This document shows, piece by piece, positions 1-8,441 of a stretch of DNA of 64,000 bases. The stretch's first letter is position 1; the number at the start of each line of letters is the position of its first letter. The position numbers and the translations under genes are program-made. The notes under the pieces are model-generated. The model was not told where the DNA came from and did not search any database. It saw only the letters and a list, made by a program, of their open reading frames with translations. The stretch spans positions 558,001-622,000 of the forward strand of contig OZ238266.1 of the NCBI GenBank assembly GCA_965178655.1, written 5' to 3'. This DNA is from GCA-2733415 sp965178655 (GTDB lineage: Bacteria > Bacteroidota > Bacteroidia > Flavobacteriales > Flavobacteriaceae).

Positions 1-383
1 GAGGTCGTTGGCAGTGCTGATAATACATCACCAACACATATCGCTTCTACCTGAGTAAAAGTTGGAGCTTCAATTTCAATTACCGTTACTGCAACGGTTA
101 CAGGAACCCCAGCGCAACCATTTATATTTGTTTCAGTAACCAAAACAGTATAAGTCCCAGGTATGAACCCCCAATCTATCGTAGTGCTATTAGTTGTAGT
201 ATTATTAAGCGTTCCGCCACCTGTTAACATCCAATGATAAGTAGAGCCTGCAGTAGGGCTTACTAAATAGGGTTCAGCCACCGTTCCAACACAAACTGTT
301 TGCGTTGGATCAGTACTTGTCTGTGCCAGAAGTGTTCCACTTCCAACAAAAGTCAATAATATTATAACAATTAATCTAAACAC
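1..383 (-). CDS. Secreted Ig-like repeat protein, partial (C-terminal part outside window)
   Basis: Only the N-terminal ~127 residues are present; the gene runs off the left edge. The best start is a GTG at 383-381: the ATG eleven to sixteen bases upstream is in another frame and stops after seven codons, and the GTG frame has a TAG two codons before it. The protein opens with a hydrophobic signal peptide (FRLIVIILLTFVGSG...LLAQ) and continues with a Cys-containing Ig-like/PKD-like segment that closely matches the N-terminus of the protein at 399-1982 (shared TVCVG/TICIG, GGGTLNN, TNSTTIDWG and PGTYTV stretches), then begins the same repeat unit (PTFTQVEAICVGD). It is therefore a tandem paralogue of its neighbour, 15 bases downstream in the same direction. 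Likely exported to the outer surface; sorting domain not visible. Function unknown, an adhesin or surface fibre is an inference. Confidence 0.75.
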   Translation of the reverse strand, partial: MFRLIVIILLTFVGSGTLLAQTSTDPTQTVCVGTVAEPYLVSPTAGSTYHWMLTGGGTLNNTTTNSTTIDWGFIPGTYTVLVTETNINGCAGVPVTVAVTVIEIEAPTFTQVEAICVGDVLSALPTT

Positions 384-398
384 TATCTAACCTTTTCA

Positions 399-1982
399 TT
401 AATTATGAATTATAGCCCCCGTTGATGGTAACGGATTTACCGTAATTGTCATTGTAGTTGTAGTAGCACACTGACCCGAATCTGGAGTAAATGTGTAATC
501 TGTAGTAGCAGTATTATCTAATGCCGGACTCCATGTTCCTGTAATACCATTATTAGAGGTTGTTGGTAATGCCGATAATGTATCGCCAACACATATTGAT
601 CCCACTTGAGTAAAGACTGGGGTTTCTATCGGATTTACCGTAATTGTCATTGTAGTTGTAGTAGCACACTGACCCGAACCTGGAGTAAATGTGTAATCTG
701 TAGTAGCAGTATTATCTAATGCCGGACTCCATGTTCCTGTAATACCATTATTAGAGGTTGTTGGTAATGCTGATAATGTATCACCAACACATATTGACCC
801 CACTTGAGTAAAGACTGGGGTTTCTATCGGATTTACCGTAATTGTCATTGTAGCTGTAGTAGCACACTGACCCGAATCTGGAGTAAATGTGTAATCTGTA
901 GTAGCAGTATTATCTAATGCCGGACTCCATGTTCCTGTAATACCATTATTAGAGGTTGTTGGTAATGCCGATAATGTATCGCCAACACATATTGACCCCA
1001 CTTGAGTAAAGACTGGGATTTCTATCGGATTTACCGTAATTGTCATTGTAGTTGTAGTAGCACACTGACCCGAACCTGGAGTAAATGTGTAATCTGTAGT
1101 AGCAGTATTATCTAATGCCGGACTCCATGTTCCTGTAATACCATTATTAGAGGTTGTTGGTAATGCCGATAATATATCGCCAACACATATTGACCCCACT
1201 TGAGTAAAGACTGGGGTTTCTATCGGATTTACCGTAATTGTCATTGTAGCTGTAGTAGCACACTGACCCGAATCTGGAGTAAATGTATAATCTGTAGTAG
1301 CAGTATTATCTAATGCCGGACTCCATGTTCCTGTAATACCATTATTAGAGGTTGTTGGTAATGCCGATAATGTATCGCCAACACATATTGACCCCACTTG
1401 AGTAAAGACTGGGGTTTCTATCGGATTTACCGTAATTGTCATTGTAGTTGTAGTAGCACACTGACCCGAATCTGGAGTAAACGTGTAATCTGTAGTAGCA
1501 GTATTATCTAATGCCGGACTCCATACTCCTGTAATACCATTATTAGAGGTTGTTGGTAATGCCGATAATGTATCGCCAACACATATTGACCCCACTTGAG
1601 TAAAGACTGGGGTTTCAGTTGTAACTACTGTTACCACAACCGTTACAGGAGAACCTATACAACCACTTACACTTGTTTCAGTAACCGAAACAGTATAAGT
1701 TCCTGGTACTACACCCCAATCTATCGTGGTACTATTAGTTATTGTATTATTAAGCGTACCTCCACCTGTTAATGCCCACTGATAAGTAGATCCTGCCGTA
1801 GAAGGACTTATCAGGTAAGGTTCTGCTAATGAACCTATACATATGGTTTGTGTTGGAGTAGTACTTGTTTGTGCAAACATTTGATTTGCATTCATAAAAA
1901 CTAAAAAAAGTACACCAAACCTAAAGAAAGATGTACTTAATAACTGTTTTACTTCATTTTTTTTAAAAAAACATGATTTCAT
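399..1982 (-). CDS. Secreted protein made of six near-identical 66-residue repeats
   Basis: A 527-residue protein with an N-terminal signal peptide (about residues 1-38, ending MFAQ), a unique Ig-like segment (about 39-122) and then six copies of a 66-residue unit (about 122-516). Each unit begins near ETPVFTQVGSICVGD and ends GQCATTTTMTITVNPI. Every unit has two cysteines and is very rich in Thr with almost no Lys or Arg. The protein ends abruptly after the last unit with a short tail, PLPSTGAIIHN, and no recognisable T9SS sorting domain. It sits 11 bases downstream of the lectin-like gene (1994-3199) and 15 bases upstream of its own paralogue (1-383), so the three are probably co-transcribed. 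Repeats of this kind are common in flavobacterial surface adhesins; binding partner and true function are unknown. Alternatively it may be a segment of what was once a single giant adhesin gene. Confidence 0.85.
   Translation of the reverse strand: MKSCFFKKNEVKQLLSTSFFRFGVLFLVFMNANQMFAQTSTTPTQTICIGSLAEPYLISPSTAGSTYQWALTGGGTLNNTITNSTTIDWGVVPGTYTVSVTETSVSGCIGSPVTVVVTVVTTETPVFTQVGSICVGDTLSALPTTSNNGITGVWSPALDNTATTDYTFTPDSGQCATTTTMTITVNPIETPVFTQVGSICVGDTLSALPTTSNNGITGTWSPALDNTATTDYTFTPDSGQCATTATMTITVNPIETPVFTQVGSICVGDILSALPTTSNNGITGTWSPALDNTATTDYTFTPGSGQCATTTTMTITVNPIEIPVFTQVGSICVGDTLSALPTTSNNGITGTWSPALDNTATTDYTFTPDSGQCATTATMTITVNPIETPVFTQVGSICVGDTLSALPTTSNNGITGTWSPALDNTATTDYTFTPGSGQCATTTTMTITVNPIETPVFTQVGSICVGDTLSALPTTSNNGITGTWSPALDNTATTDYTFTPDSGQCATTTTMTITVNPLPSTGAIIHN
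433..1620 (-). repeat. Six tandem 198-bp coding repeats
   Basis: The same sequence recurs at exact 198-bp steps (for example the GGATTTACCGTAATTGTC stretch starts at 433, 631 and 829). Copies differ by only a few single-base changes, including synonymous ones, which points to recent expansion or gene conversion. The repeats encode the 66-residue units of the protein at 399-1982. Such an array can change copy number by recombination or slippage and is also a likely place for assembly collapse. Confidence 0.95.
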
Positions 1983-1993
1983 GGCTCAATAAT

Positions 1994-3199
1994 TTAATTA
2001 TGACTAATTGGTGGTATTGTTGGTGTAGGGTTAATTGTTATTGTCATTGAATCTGACACTCCACTACAGAATTCTGAACCACTAACTAACATTAAGGTGA
2101 CCTCACCATTTATAATATCTAAAGTTCCTGGTGTATAAACAGGATTTAAAAGAGTAGCATTAGAGAAAATCCCATTACCAAATGAAATCCAAATAAAGGA
2201 TGTTCCATTAGATGTTGCGTCATTTAATGTATAGGTTTCTCCTGAGCAAATTGTAGCGTTTGCACCTGCATTGCTTGTAGGGGTTACTTCAAGAGTCATA
2301 TCATGACTCTCTGTATTCCCACAATCATCCGTAATAGACACAGTGTAGGTAGTAGTTTCAGACGGGGTAATGGTTGGATTTGCAATATTAGGATTACTCA
2401 CACCTGTTGTTGGTGTCCAGTTATAAGTAATTCCACTAAGAGTAGTTGCATCAACACCTATTGAATCACCTACACAAATTACAGCATCTTGCAATAAATC
2501 AACATTAGTAACATTGTTTACACAAATCTGTTGCTGATTATAATCTGCTGTTCCTCCAGTAGAAGCTGTAAAACCAAAATACACTTGGCTTTGCCCTAAA
2601 TAAGTTTCTATGGGAAAAGCAGCTACATTGACACGTAAATCACAATCAAAATAAACAAACAATTGCTGGGTAGCGGCAATATATTCTACTTTTATATTAT
2701 GGTATAGACCATCCTCTATGTTTACAGAAGAGTTACTAGCTTGGGTAGGCCCTCCTAAATTTGCCCATGCGGTATTATGATTTGAAATTCCGTCTCTTTG
2801 TACAGCAATATGGTCTGCAGTTATATCTCCCATTGCTAAATTATCTGCACTATCAAACTCAATAGCTACTGAAGGGCTAATGCCTCCATAACCTATTTCT
2901 TCCCCAGAAGCTCCAATAACAGGGGTGTTATCTGCTTTAAAAACCAAAGCTATTCCATTTGCTCCATTAGTATCTCTATCACCAAAGTTCGCGTCAAAAT
3001 CAATCGTAAAATCTTGAGTGAGATCAATTATATTATCAAACCAAACAGCCCCTGCTTGTTCAGACACTGCAGGAGTTAATTCAAAACAGTTATTACTAGT
3101 ATTACTAGCACTACCAATAAGATTAGGTGTTAATTGTGCGAAGACACTATGTGTGAAAAAACATAGAACTAAAGCAATTTCTAATTTTTTAAATGACAT
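1994..3199 (-). CDS. Secreted L-type lectin-domain protein with Ig-like repeats
   Basis: The start is taken as the ATG at 3199-3197 (MSFKKLEIALVLCFF...FAQ, a signal peptide); an upstream TTG in frame is less likely. Residues about 22-225 resemble bacterial legume-lectin-like (L-type lectin, concanavalin-like) domains: FTIDFDANFG, GIALVF, SVAIEFDSADN and YHNIKVEYIAATQQLFVYFDCDL are typical strand signatures. Two Ig/PKD-like domains follow (about 230-395), each with Cys pairs (AVICVGDS, ATICSGE). The protein ends ...TPTIPPISHN without a visible T9SS sorting domain, a tail similar to that of the next gene. It is the first gene of the three-gene surface-protein cluster. A carbohydrate-binding surface role is inferred from the lectin fold; the ligand cannot be read from the sequence. 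Confidence 0.8.
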   Translation of the reverse strand: MSFKKLEIALVLCFFTHSVFAQLTPNLIGSASNTSNNCFELTPAVSEQAGAVWFDNIIDLTQDFTIDFDANFGDRDTNGANGIALVFKADNTPVIGASGEEIGYGGISPSVAIEFDSADNLAMGDITADHIAVQRDGISNHNTAWANLGGPTQASNSSVNIEDGLYHNIKVEYIAATQQLFVYFDCDLRVNVAAFPIETYLGQSQVYFGFTASTGGTADYNQQQICVNNVTNVDLLQDAVICVGDSIGVDATTLSGITYNWTPTTGVSNPNIANPTITPSETTTYTVSITDDCGNTESHDMTLEVTPTSNAGANATICSGETYTLNDATSNGTSFIWISFGNGIFSNATLLNPVYTPGTLDIINGEVTLMLVSGSEFCSGVSDSMTITINPTPTIPPISHN

Positions 3200-3402
3200 A
3201 AAAAACAACTGTTGTTATATTAATAATTCATTTATTATTCAATAATACCGATAAGTTTAACTTGCAAAAGATCATTTGTTTTTTTCCGACACAATATACA
3301 CCTTGTTTTAGTATCTGACAAATGTTGTGAGTACTAATTACCCCTAGTTCTGGCTATTAGATTTACTATTATATTTAAGTCCAACATATTATTTATATTT
3401 AG

Positions 3403-3410
3403 TACCTTTG
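3403..3410 (+). promoter_or_regulatory. Putative -7 promoter element of folE
   Basis: TACCTTTG matches the Bacteroidota -7 consensus TAnnTTTG and lies 48 bases before the folE start codon. No clear -33 TTG is present at the usual spacing. Confidence 0.55.
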
Positions 3411-3458
3411 CAGACTTATACCATTTTTGAACAACAAACACATTAAACAAAATATATT

Positions 3459-4118
3459 GTGAAAGACATTGATGAAATAGGTGATAACCATATAGGTACA
3501 TCCTTTGACACGCCATTACGAGCAGATGCTTTTAATTTAGACAACAACACCAAAATAGCATCTATAAAAAAAGATGTTGCTAGTATCATGCAAACTTTAG
3601 GCTTAGATCTAACTGACGACAGCTTAAGTGGCACACCACATAGGGTAGCGAAAATGTTTGTAACCGAAATTTTTGGAGGATTACACCCAGACAACAAACC
3701 TAAAGCTTCTACATTTGACAACAAGTACAAATACGGCGAAATGTTAGTTGAAAAAAACATTACATTATACTCTACTTGCGAACACCATTTCTTACCCATA
3801 GTAGGAAAAGCACACGTAGCATATGTTTCTAACGGAAAAGTGATTGGCTTATCTAAAATGAATAGAATTGTAGATTATTTTGCAAAAAGACCACAGGTTC
3901 AAGAGCGATTAACCATACAAGTTGTAAAAGAGCTACAAAAAGCCTTAGGAACAGATGATGTTGCTTGTGTTATTGATGCCAAACACCTATGTGTAAACTC
4001 AAGAGGTATTAGAGATATTGAAAGTAGTACCGTAACCGCAGAATATGGCGGTGTTTTTAAACAAGACTCTGTAAAACGAGAATTTTTAGACTTTATTAAG
4101 CTAGATACCCAATTTTAA
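3459..4118 (+). CDS. folE: GTP cyclohydrolase I (FolE)
   Basis: FolE converts GTP to 7,8-dihydroneopterin triphosphate, the first step of tetrahydrofolate and pterin synthesis, in the cytoplasm. At 219 residues it has normal length. The zinc-binding residues are seen in CEHH (Cys107, His110) and in HLCVNSRG (Cys178); the family signatures GTPHRVAKM, KYGEMLVEKNI, KAHVAYV, GLSKMNRIVDYFAKRPQVQERL and SSTVTAEYGG are all present. The start is a GTG at 3459: the N-terminal DEIGDNHIGTSFDTPLRADAF matches flavobacterial homologues and no in-frame ATG occurs until far inside the conserved domain. cysS follows after 8 bases, so the two are probably one transcript. Confidence 0.96.
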   Translation: MKDIDEIGDNHIGTSFDTPLRADAFNLDNNTKIASIKKDVASIMQTLGLDLTDDSLSGTPHRVAKMFVTEIFGGLHPDNKPKASTFDNKYKYGEMLVEKNITLYSTCEHHFLPIVGKAHVAYVSNGKVIGLSKMNRIVDYFAKRPQVQERLTIQVVKELQKALGTDDVACVIDAKHLCVNSRGIRDIESSTVTAEYGGVFKQDSVKREFLDFIKLDTQF

Positions 4119-4126
4119 ATTAGACC

Positions 4127-5602
4127 ATGAATACATACAAAAACCAACCTTTAACAATTCAAAATTCCCTCAGCGGAAAAAAAGAAGTTTTCAAATCTAT
4201 TGAAGAAGGTATTGTTGGTATGTATGTCTGTGGACCAACTGTTTATAGTAATGTACACCTAGGTAACGTACGTACTTTTATGAGTTTTGATATGATTTAT
4301 CGCTACTTATTACACCTTGGGTATAAAGTCCGTTATGTTAGAAACATTACTGATGCCGGACACCTAACCGATGACAACAGCGAAGATAAAATATCTACAA
4401 AAGCACGATTAGAAAAATTAGAACCAATGGAAATTGTACAGAAATACACTGTAGATTTTCATAACATTCTAAACAAATACAACTTACTACCACCAAGCAT
4501 AGAACCTACGGCTACCGGACATATTGTAGAGCAAATTGAAGCCATACAAACTATTATTGACAACGGCATGGCCTATGTTGCAAATGGGTCGGTTTATTTT
4601 GATGTATTAAAATACAACAAAACAAATAACTACGGTATACTCTCTAAGAGAGTTATTGAAGATGCTATTGAAAACACCCGTGTTTTAGACGGACAATCCG
4701 ATAAAAAAAACCCACAAGATTTTGCACTTTGGAAACGAGCAGAACCAGCGCACATACAAAGATGGCCATCACCATGGTCTGTTGGTTTTCCTGGATGGCA
4801 CCTTGAATGTACCGTAATGAGCAGCAAATATCTTGGTGAACAATTTGATATTCACGGCGGTGGAATGGATTTAAAATTTCCGCATCATGAATGTGAAATA
4901 GCACAAGCACAAGCCTGTAATCATAAGCCTCCGGTAAACTACTGGATGCATACTAATATGTTAAATTTAAATGGTAAAAAGATGTCGAAATCTACAGGAA
5001 ACCACATTCTTCCTGAAGAAATTTACACCGGAAACAACACCATCTTATCTAAAGCATTTTCACCAAGTATCACAAGGTTTTTTATCATGCAAGCGCACTA
5101 CTCTAGTGTTTTAGATCTTTCCAATGATGCCCTATTGGCTTCCGAAAAAGGATTTAACCGCTTAATGGAAGCTGTAAATAATTTAGAGAAACTACCCGAA
5201 AGCAACACGTCTAGTTTTGATGTTACCGCATGGACAAAAAAGTGCTATGCAGCTATGAACGACGATTTTAATACCCCAATTTTAATTGCCAATTTATTTG
5301 ACGCTGTAAAATTCATTAATCAAATAAAAGATAACACCGCATCTTGTACCGCAAATGACTTAGCGCTTTTAAAAACAACCCTAAATGCATTTGTATTTGA
5401 CGTACTTGGACTAGTCAATGAACATAATGGTAATGCTAACGATACTATACTTACAGGAACCATTGAACTGCTCATAAAATTACGTGCCGAAGCAAAAGCA
5501 AACAAAGAGTACGCTTTATCTGATAAAATTAGAAACGAACTTACTGCTTTAGGCGTAAACTTAAAAGATGGCAGGTCTGGCACTTCTTTTAACATTAACT
5601 AA
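4127..5602 (+). CDS. cysS: Cysteinyl-tRNA synthetase
   Basis: Charges tRNA-Cys with cysteine. The 491-residue class I synthetase shows the HIGH motif as HLGN (44-47), the KMSKS motif at about 285-289, and the zinc-site region with Cys35 (VCGPTVY) and WHLECT...HGGGMDLKFPHHECE. The C-terminal anticodon-binding helical domain is complete and ends LGVNLKDGRSGT. It lies 8 bases after folE, and its TAA stop shares one base with the ATG of yidD (TAATG), which suggests translational coupling. Confidence 0.98.
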   Translation: MNTYKNQPLTIQNSLSGKKEVFKSIEEGIVGMYVCGPTVYSNVHLGNVRTFMSFDMIYRYLLHLGYKVRYVRNITDAGHLTDDNSEDKISTKARLEKLEPMEIVQKYTVDFHNILNKYNLLPPSIEPTATGHIVEQIEAIQTIIDNGMAYVANGSVYFDVLKYNKTNNYGILSKRVIEDAIENTRVLDGQSDKKNPQDFALWKRAEPAHIQRWPSPWSVGFPGWHLECTVMSSKYLGEQFDIHGGGMDLKFPHHECEIAQAQACNHKPPVNYWMHTNMLNLNGKKMSKSTGNHILPEEIYTGNNTILSKAFSPSITRFFIMQAHYSSVLDLSNDALLASEKGFNRLMEAVNNLEKLPESNTSSFDVTAWTKKCYAAMNDDFNTPILIANLFDAVKFINQIKDNTASCTANDLALLKTTLNAFVFDVLGLVNEHNGNANDTILTGTIELLIKLRAEAKANKEYALSDKIRNELTALGVNLKDGRSGTSFNIN

Positions 5603-5847
5603 TGTTTAAAAAATTAGCAACATACCCGTTTATCCTCCTTATAAGAATATATCAAGTGGGCATATCGCCTTTTACACCTGCTACCTGTCGTTTTAGCCCT
5701 ACTTGTTCTAGCTACACATTAGAAGCCCTACAAGTTCACGGACTCATAAAAGGAAGTTGGCTAGGCATAAAGCGTATTTCTAAATGTCACCCATGGGGAA
5801 GCAGCGGACATGACCCAGTACCAAAAAAGGGAAGTCACCTAAATTAA
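5602..5847 (+). CDS. yidD: Membrane protein insertion efficiency factor YidD
   Basis: A short 81-residue protein with the YidD hallmark: an N-terminal amphipathic/hydrophobic helix, then YQVGISPFTPATCRFSPTCSSYTLEALQVHG with the conserved cysteines, and the C-terminal KRISKCHPWGSSGHDPVP. YidD is thought to assist YidC-dependent insertion of inner-membrane proteins. It overlaps the cysS stop by one base; the next gene starts 8 bases later, so folE-cysS-yidD-monooxygenase looks like one operon. Confidence 0.95.
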   Translation: MFKKLATYPFILLIRIYQVGISPFTPATCRFSPTCSSYTLEALQVHGLIKGSWLGIKRISKCHPWGSSGHDPVPKKGSHLN

Positions 5848-5855
5848 ACAAATAC

Positions 5856-7298
5856 GTGGAAAAGGCGCAAAACAAAATAAATACATGGACTAGCTGCACA
5901 GCATGCCATGGGCGTGGTAAAAAAAGTAAAAGACTCCGAAAAAAAGTACGCCTTCAATATCAAAAATCTCTCGAACAATTTAACAACACACAAGAGGGCA
6001 CAGCGCCTAATCGCCCTAAAGGGCATTTATACCCTTGTCCAGATTGCCAAGGTACCGGATTAACCCCCTCTAACAGCTATACAGAAATAAACAAAAACTA
6101 TCCGCATATTGCCATTATTGGTGGCGGCATAGGTGGCGTAGCATTGGCCGTAGCGTGTTTACACCGCGGTATTCCTTTTACCCTCTATGAGCGTGATAAT
6201 AATTTTAATGAACGCTCTCAAGGATACGGACTAACCTTACAACAAGCCAGCAAAGCTATCTCAGGATTAGGCATACTTTCTTTAGAAAAAGGCATTGTTT
6301 CAACACGGCATATAGTACATAATACCTCCGGTAAAGTTATTGGAGAATGGGGCATGAGAAAATGGATTAAAACTGCTAAAAAAACCGCTCCAAGACGCAC
6401 AAACATCCATATTTCAAGACAAGCACTGCGACAAGCACTACTAGAACAACTTAACGAACACGATAACGTACAATGGGGACATCAACTTATAGATTTTAAA
6501 CAATCTAAAGACGATAATATTATTCTCAATTTTAAAGTAAACGGAAAAACCCAAGAAGATAAAGCAGATGTATTAGTTGGAGCAGACGGTATTCGCAGTA
6601 CAGTACGAAATTTAGTAATTGGCGAAAAAACAACGCCATTACAATACCTAGGCTGTATTGTTATTCTTGGCATTTGCCCTTTAAAATCGCTAGAAAACCT
6701 CAATAATTCATTACTTGATTCTGCTACAGTGTTTCAAACCGCTAACGGAAATGAACGTATATACGTTATGCCTTACGATAAAGACTCTGTAATGTGGCAA
6801 CTTAGCTTTCCAATTTCCGAAATAGAGGCTAAAAAATTAAGCGCACAAGGACCACAAGCGCTTAAAGACGAAGCACAAAAAAGAACAAATTGGCATGACC
6901 CTATTCCGCAAATATTAAAAGAAACTCCTGTGTCAAAAATATCCGGATATCCAACATATGACCGAGACATACTCACAGCTGAACTATTAGATAAGAACAA
7001 AAACATTACACTAATCGGAGATGCCGCCCACCCTATGAGTCCGTTTAAAGGACAAGGCGCTAACCAAGCATTATTAGATGCTTTAGCATTAGCTCGAGAA
7101 ATAACAAGAGGGTGCAGACCACAATCAGAATGGAAAACAAACGGAATTAGAGAAAGCGTTCTAACAAAATTTGAATCCGAAATGCTAACTCGTAGCACTC
7201 CAAAAGTGAAAGACTCTGCTGCCGCTGCACAGTTTTTACATTCCGAAGCTGCACTTCACGAAAGCAACCAACCTAGAGGAAAACACTTAAAAGACTAA
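5856..7298 (+). CDS. FAD-dependent monooxygenase with N-terminal DnaJ-like zinc module
   Basis: A 480-residue protein starting at GTG 5856. Residues 14-64 hold two DnaJ-type cysteine motifs, CTACHGRG (Cys14, Cys17) and CPDCQGTG (Cys61, Cys64), separated by a basic helix. From residue 84 a class A flavoprotein monooxygenase follows: the dinucleotide-binding GGGIGGVALA near 89-98, the GADGIRSTVR motif, and the FAD ribityl-binding GDAAHPMSPFKGQGANQ. The family hydroxylates aromatic or other small substrates using NAD(P)H; the substrate here is unknown. The zinc module is directly continuous with the enzyme and has no stop between them. It follows yidD by 8 bases. The GTG start is supported because the Cys motifs lie upstream of any ATG. 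The fusion and its role are discussed in the findings. Confidence 0.85.
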   Translation: MEKAQNKINTWTSCTACHGRGKKSKRLRKKVRLQYQKSLEQFNNTQEGTAPNRPKGHLYPCPDCQGTGLTPSNSYTEINKNYPHIAIIGGGIGGVALAVACLHRGIPFTLYERDNNFNERSQGYGLTLQQASKAISGLGILSLEKGIVSTRHIVHNTSGKVIGEWGMRKWIKTAKKTAPRRTNIHISRQALRQALLEQLNEHDNVQWGHQLIDFKQSKDDNIILNFKVNGKTQEDKADVLVGADGIRSTVRNLVIGEKTTPLQYLGCIVILGICPLKSLENLNNSLLDSATVFQTANGNERIYVMPYDKDSVMWQLSFPISEIEAKKLSAQGPQALKDEAQKRTNWHDPIPQILKETPVSKISGYPTYDRDILTAELLDKNKNITLIGDAAHPMSPFKGQGANQALLDALALAREITRGCRPQSEWKTNGIRESVLTKFESEMLTRSTPKVKDSAAAAQFLHSEAALHESNQPRGKHLKD

Positions 7299-7366
7299 CA
7301 AGCTCTCTAATACTTAATAGAGAATTATTTAACATATAATTATCCGTTAAATTCAGTGCTTATATA

Positions 7367-7374
7367 TATCTTTA
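7367..7374 (+). promoter_or_regulatory. Possible -7 element upstream of lgt
   Basis: TATCTTTA is one base off the TAnnTTTG consensus and lies 22 bases before the lgt ATG. Weak on its own. Confidence 0.35.
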
Positions 7375-7396
7375 CTTTTTAATCAGAAATAATATT

Positions 7397-8314
7397 ATGA
7401 CATCTTTATTTATAAACTGGAACCCAAGCGATACATTAATCCAACTAGGACCAATCCCTATAAAATATTACAGTTTAATGTTTGTAATTGCCTTTTTAGG
7501 AGGACTACAAGTCATGAAAAAAATATATAAAAATGAAGGTGTTTCCGAAGAAAAACTCGACACCTTATTTATATACACCATAATAGCCACATTACTTGGC
7601 GCACGCCTAGGACATGTGTTTTTTTACGATTGGGCATACTACCAAAATCACTTGTTAGAAATCATACTCCCTTTTAGACTGAACCCGTTTAAATTTACAG
7701 GAATTGCAGGACTAGCAAGCCATGGCGCAGCTATTGGTATTATATCTTCAATGTTTTTATACCACAGAAAATATCCGTCAATTAAAGTCTCTTGGATTTT
7801 AGACCGTGTTATTATTCCAGTTTCATTTGGCGCCATATTTGTGCGACTAGGAAACCTTATGAATTCTGAAATTGTAGGAAAAGTTACTGGAACCGATTAT
7901 GGATTTCGCTTTATACAAGAACACTATAGCGCTTATGACGCTATGATGGCTACTGGTATTAATAACGCAGAACAAGCCTACAATGCTATTGCCAACAACC
8001 CTCAGTTTAGTGCTCTTTTGGAGGCAGTTCCGTTACGTCATCCGGCACAGCTATATGAATCAATATGTTATGCTATTTTATTTGGTATTATGATGTTTAT
8101 CTACTGGAAAACCGATAAAAAAGAACAACCATTTTTTATGTTTGGATTCTACTTAATTGTACTATGGTCTATTCGCTTTATAGTTGAGTTTTACAAAAAA
8201 TCACAAGGTGGGTTTGAAGATTCACTTGGCAGTTTACTATCTACCGGACAATGGCTCAGCATTCCGTTTATCGGAATTGGTTTCTACTTGATTTTTCGCT
8301 CTCAAAAAAAATAA
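7397..8314 (+). CDS. lgt: Prolipoprotein diacylglyceryl transferase (Lgt)
   Basis: Lgt transfers diacylglycerol from phosphatidylglycerol to the lipobox cysteine of prolipoproteins in the inner membrane, the first step of lipoprotein maturation. The 305-residue protein has about seven hydrophobic segments and the family signatures GLASHGAAIG (His109, the conserved functional His region) and FVRLGNLMNSEIVGK (Arg150). RHPAQLYES is the conserved late motif. A ~70-residue periplasmic insertion around YDAMMATGINNAEQAYNAI is typical of Bacteroidota Lgt. It stands apart from the preceding gene by ~100 bases and probably has its own promoter. Several lipoproteins in this window would be its substrates. 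Confidence 0.96.
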   Translation: MTSLFINWNPSDTLIQLGPIPIKYYSLMFVIAFLGGLQVMKKIYKNEGVSEEKLDTLFIYTIIATLLGARLGHVFFYDWAYYQNHLLEIILPFRLNPFKFTGIAGLASHGAAIGIISSMFLYHRKYPSIKVSWILDRVIIPVSFGAIFVRLGNLMNSEIVGKVTGTDYGFRFIQEHYSAYDAMMATGINNAEQAYNAIANNPQFSALLEAVPLRHPAQLYESICYAILFGIMMFIYWKTDKKEQPFFMFGFYLIVLWSIRFIVEFYKKSQGGFEDSLGSLLSTGQWLSIPFIGIGFYLIFRSQKK

Positions 8315-8385
8315 ACATTTGTTTACTGATTGTTTCATTACATCTGTTTTTTAATGTAACGCTATTTCAGAACGGGACAACACAT

Positions 8386-8421
8386 AAAAAAAGAGCTTAC
8401 ACACATGTAACCTCTTTTTTT
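8386..8421. terminator. Bidirectional terminator between lgt and TPR gene
   Basis: A run of A, then GAGcTTAC, a short loop, GTAAcCTC and a run of T form a hairpin with U-tracts on both strands, between two convergent genes. Confidence 0.7.
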
Positions 8422-8441
8422 ATATAAGTAAAATAACTCTA

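Noticed and set aside
399..1620. Regularly spaced repeats considered as a possible CRISPR array
   Set aside because: The 198-bp units are contiguous, without unique spacers, and are in frame in a protein-coding gene.
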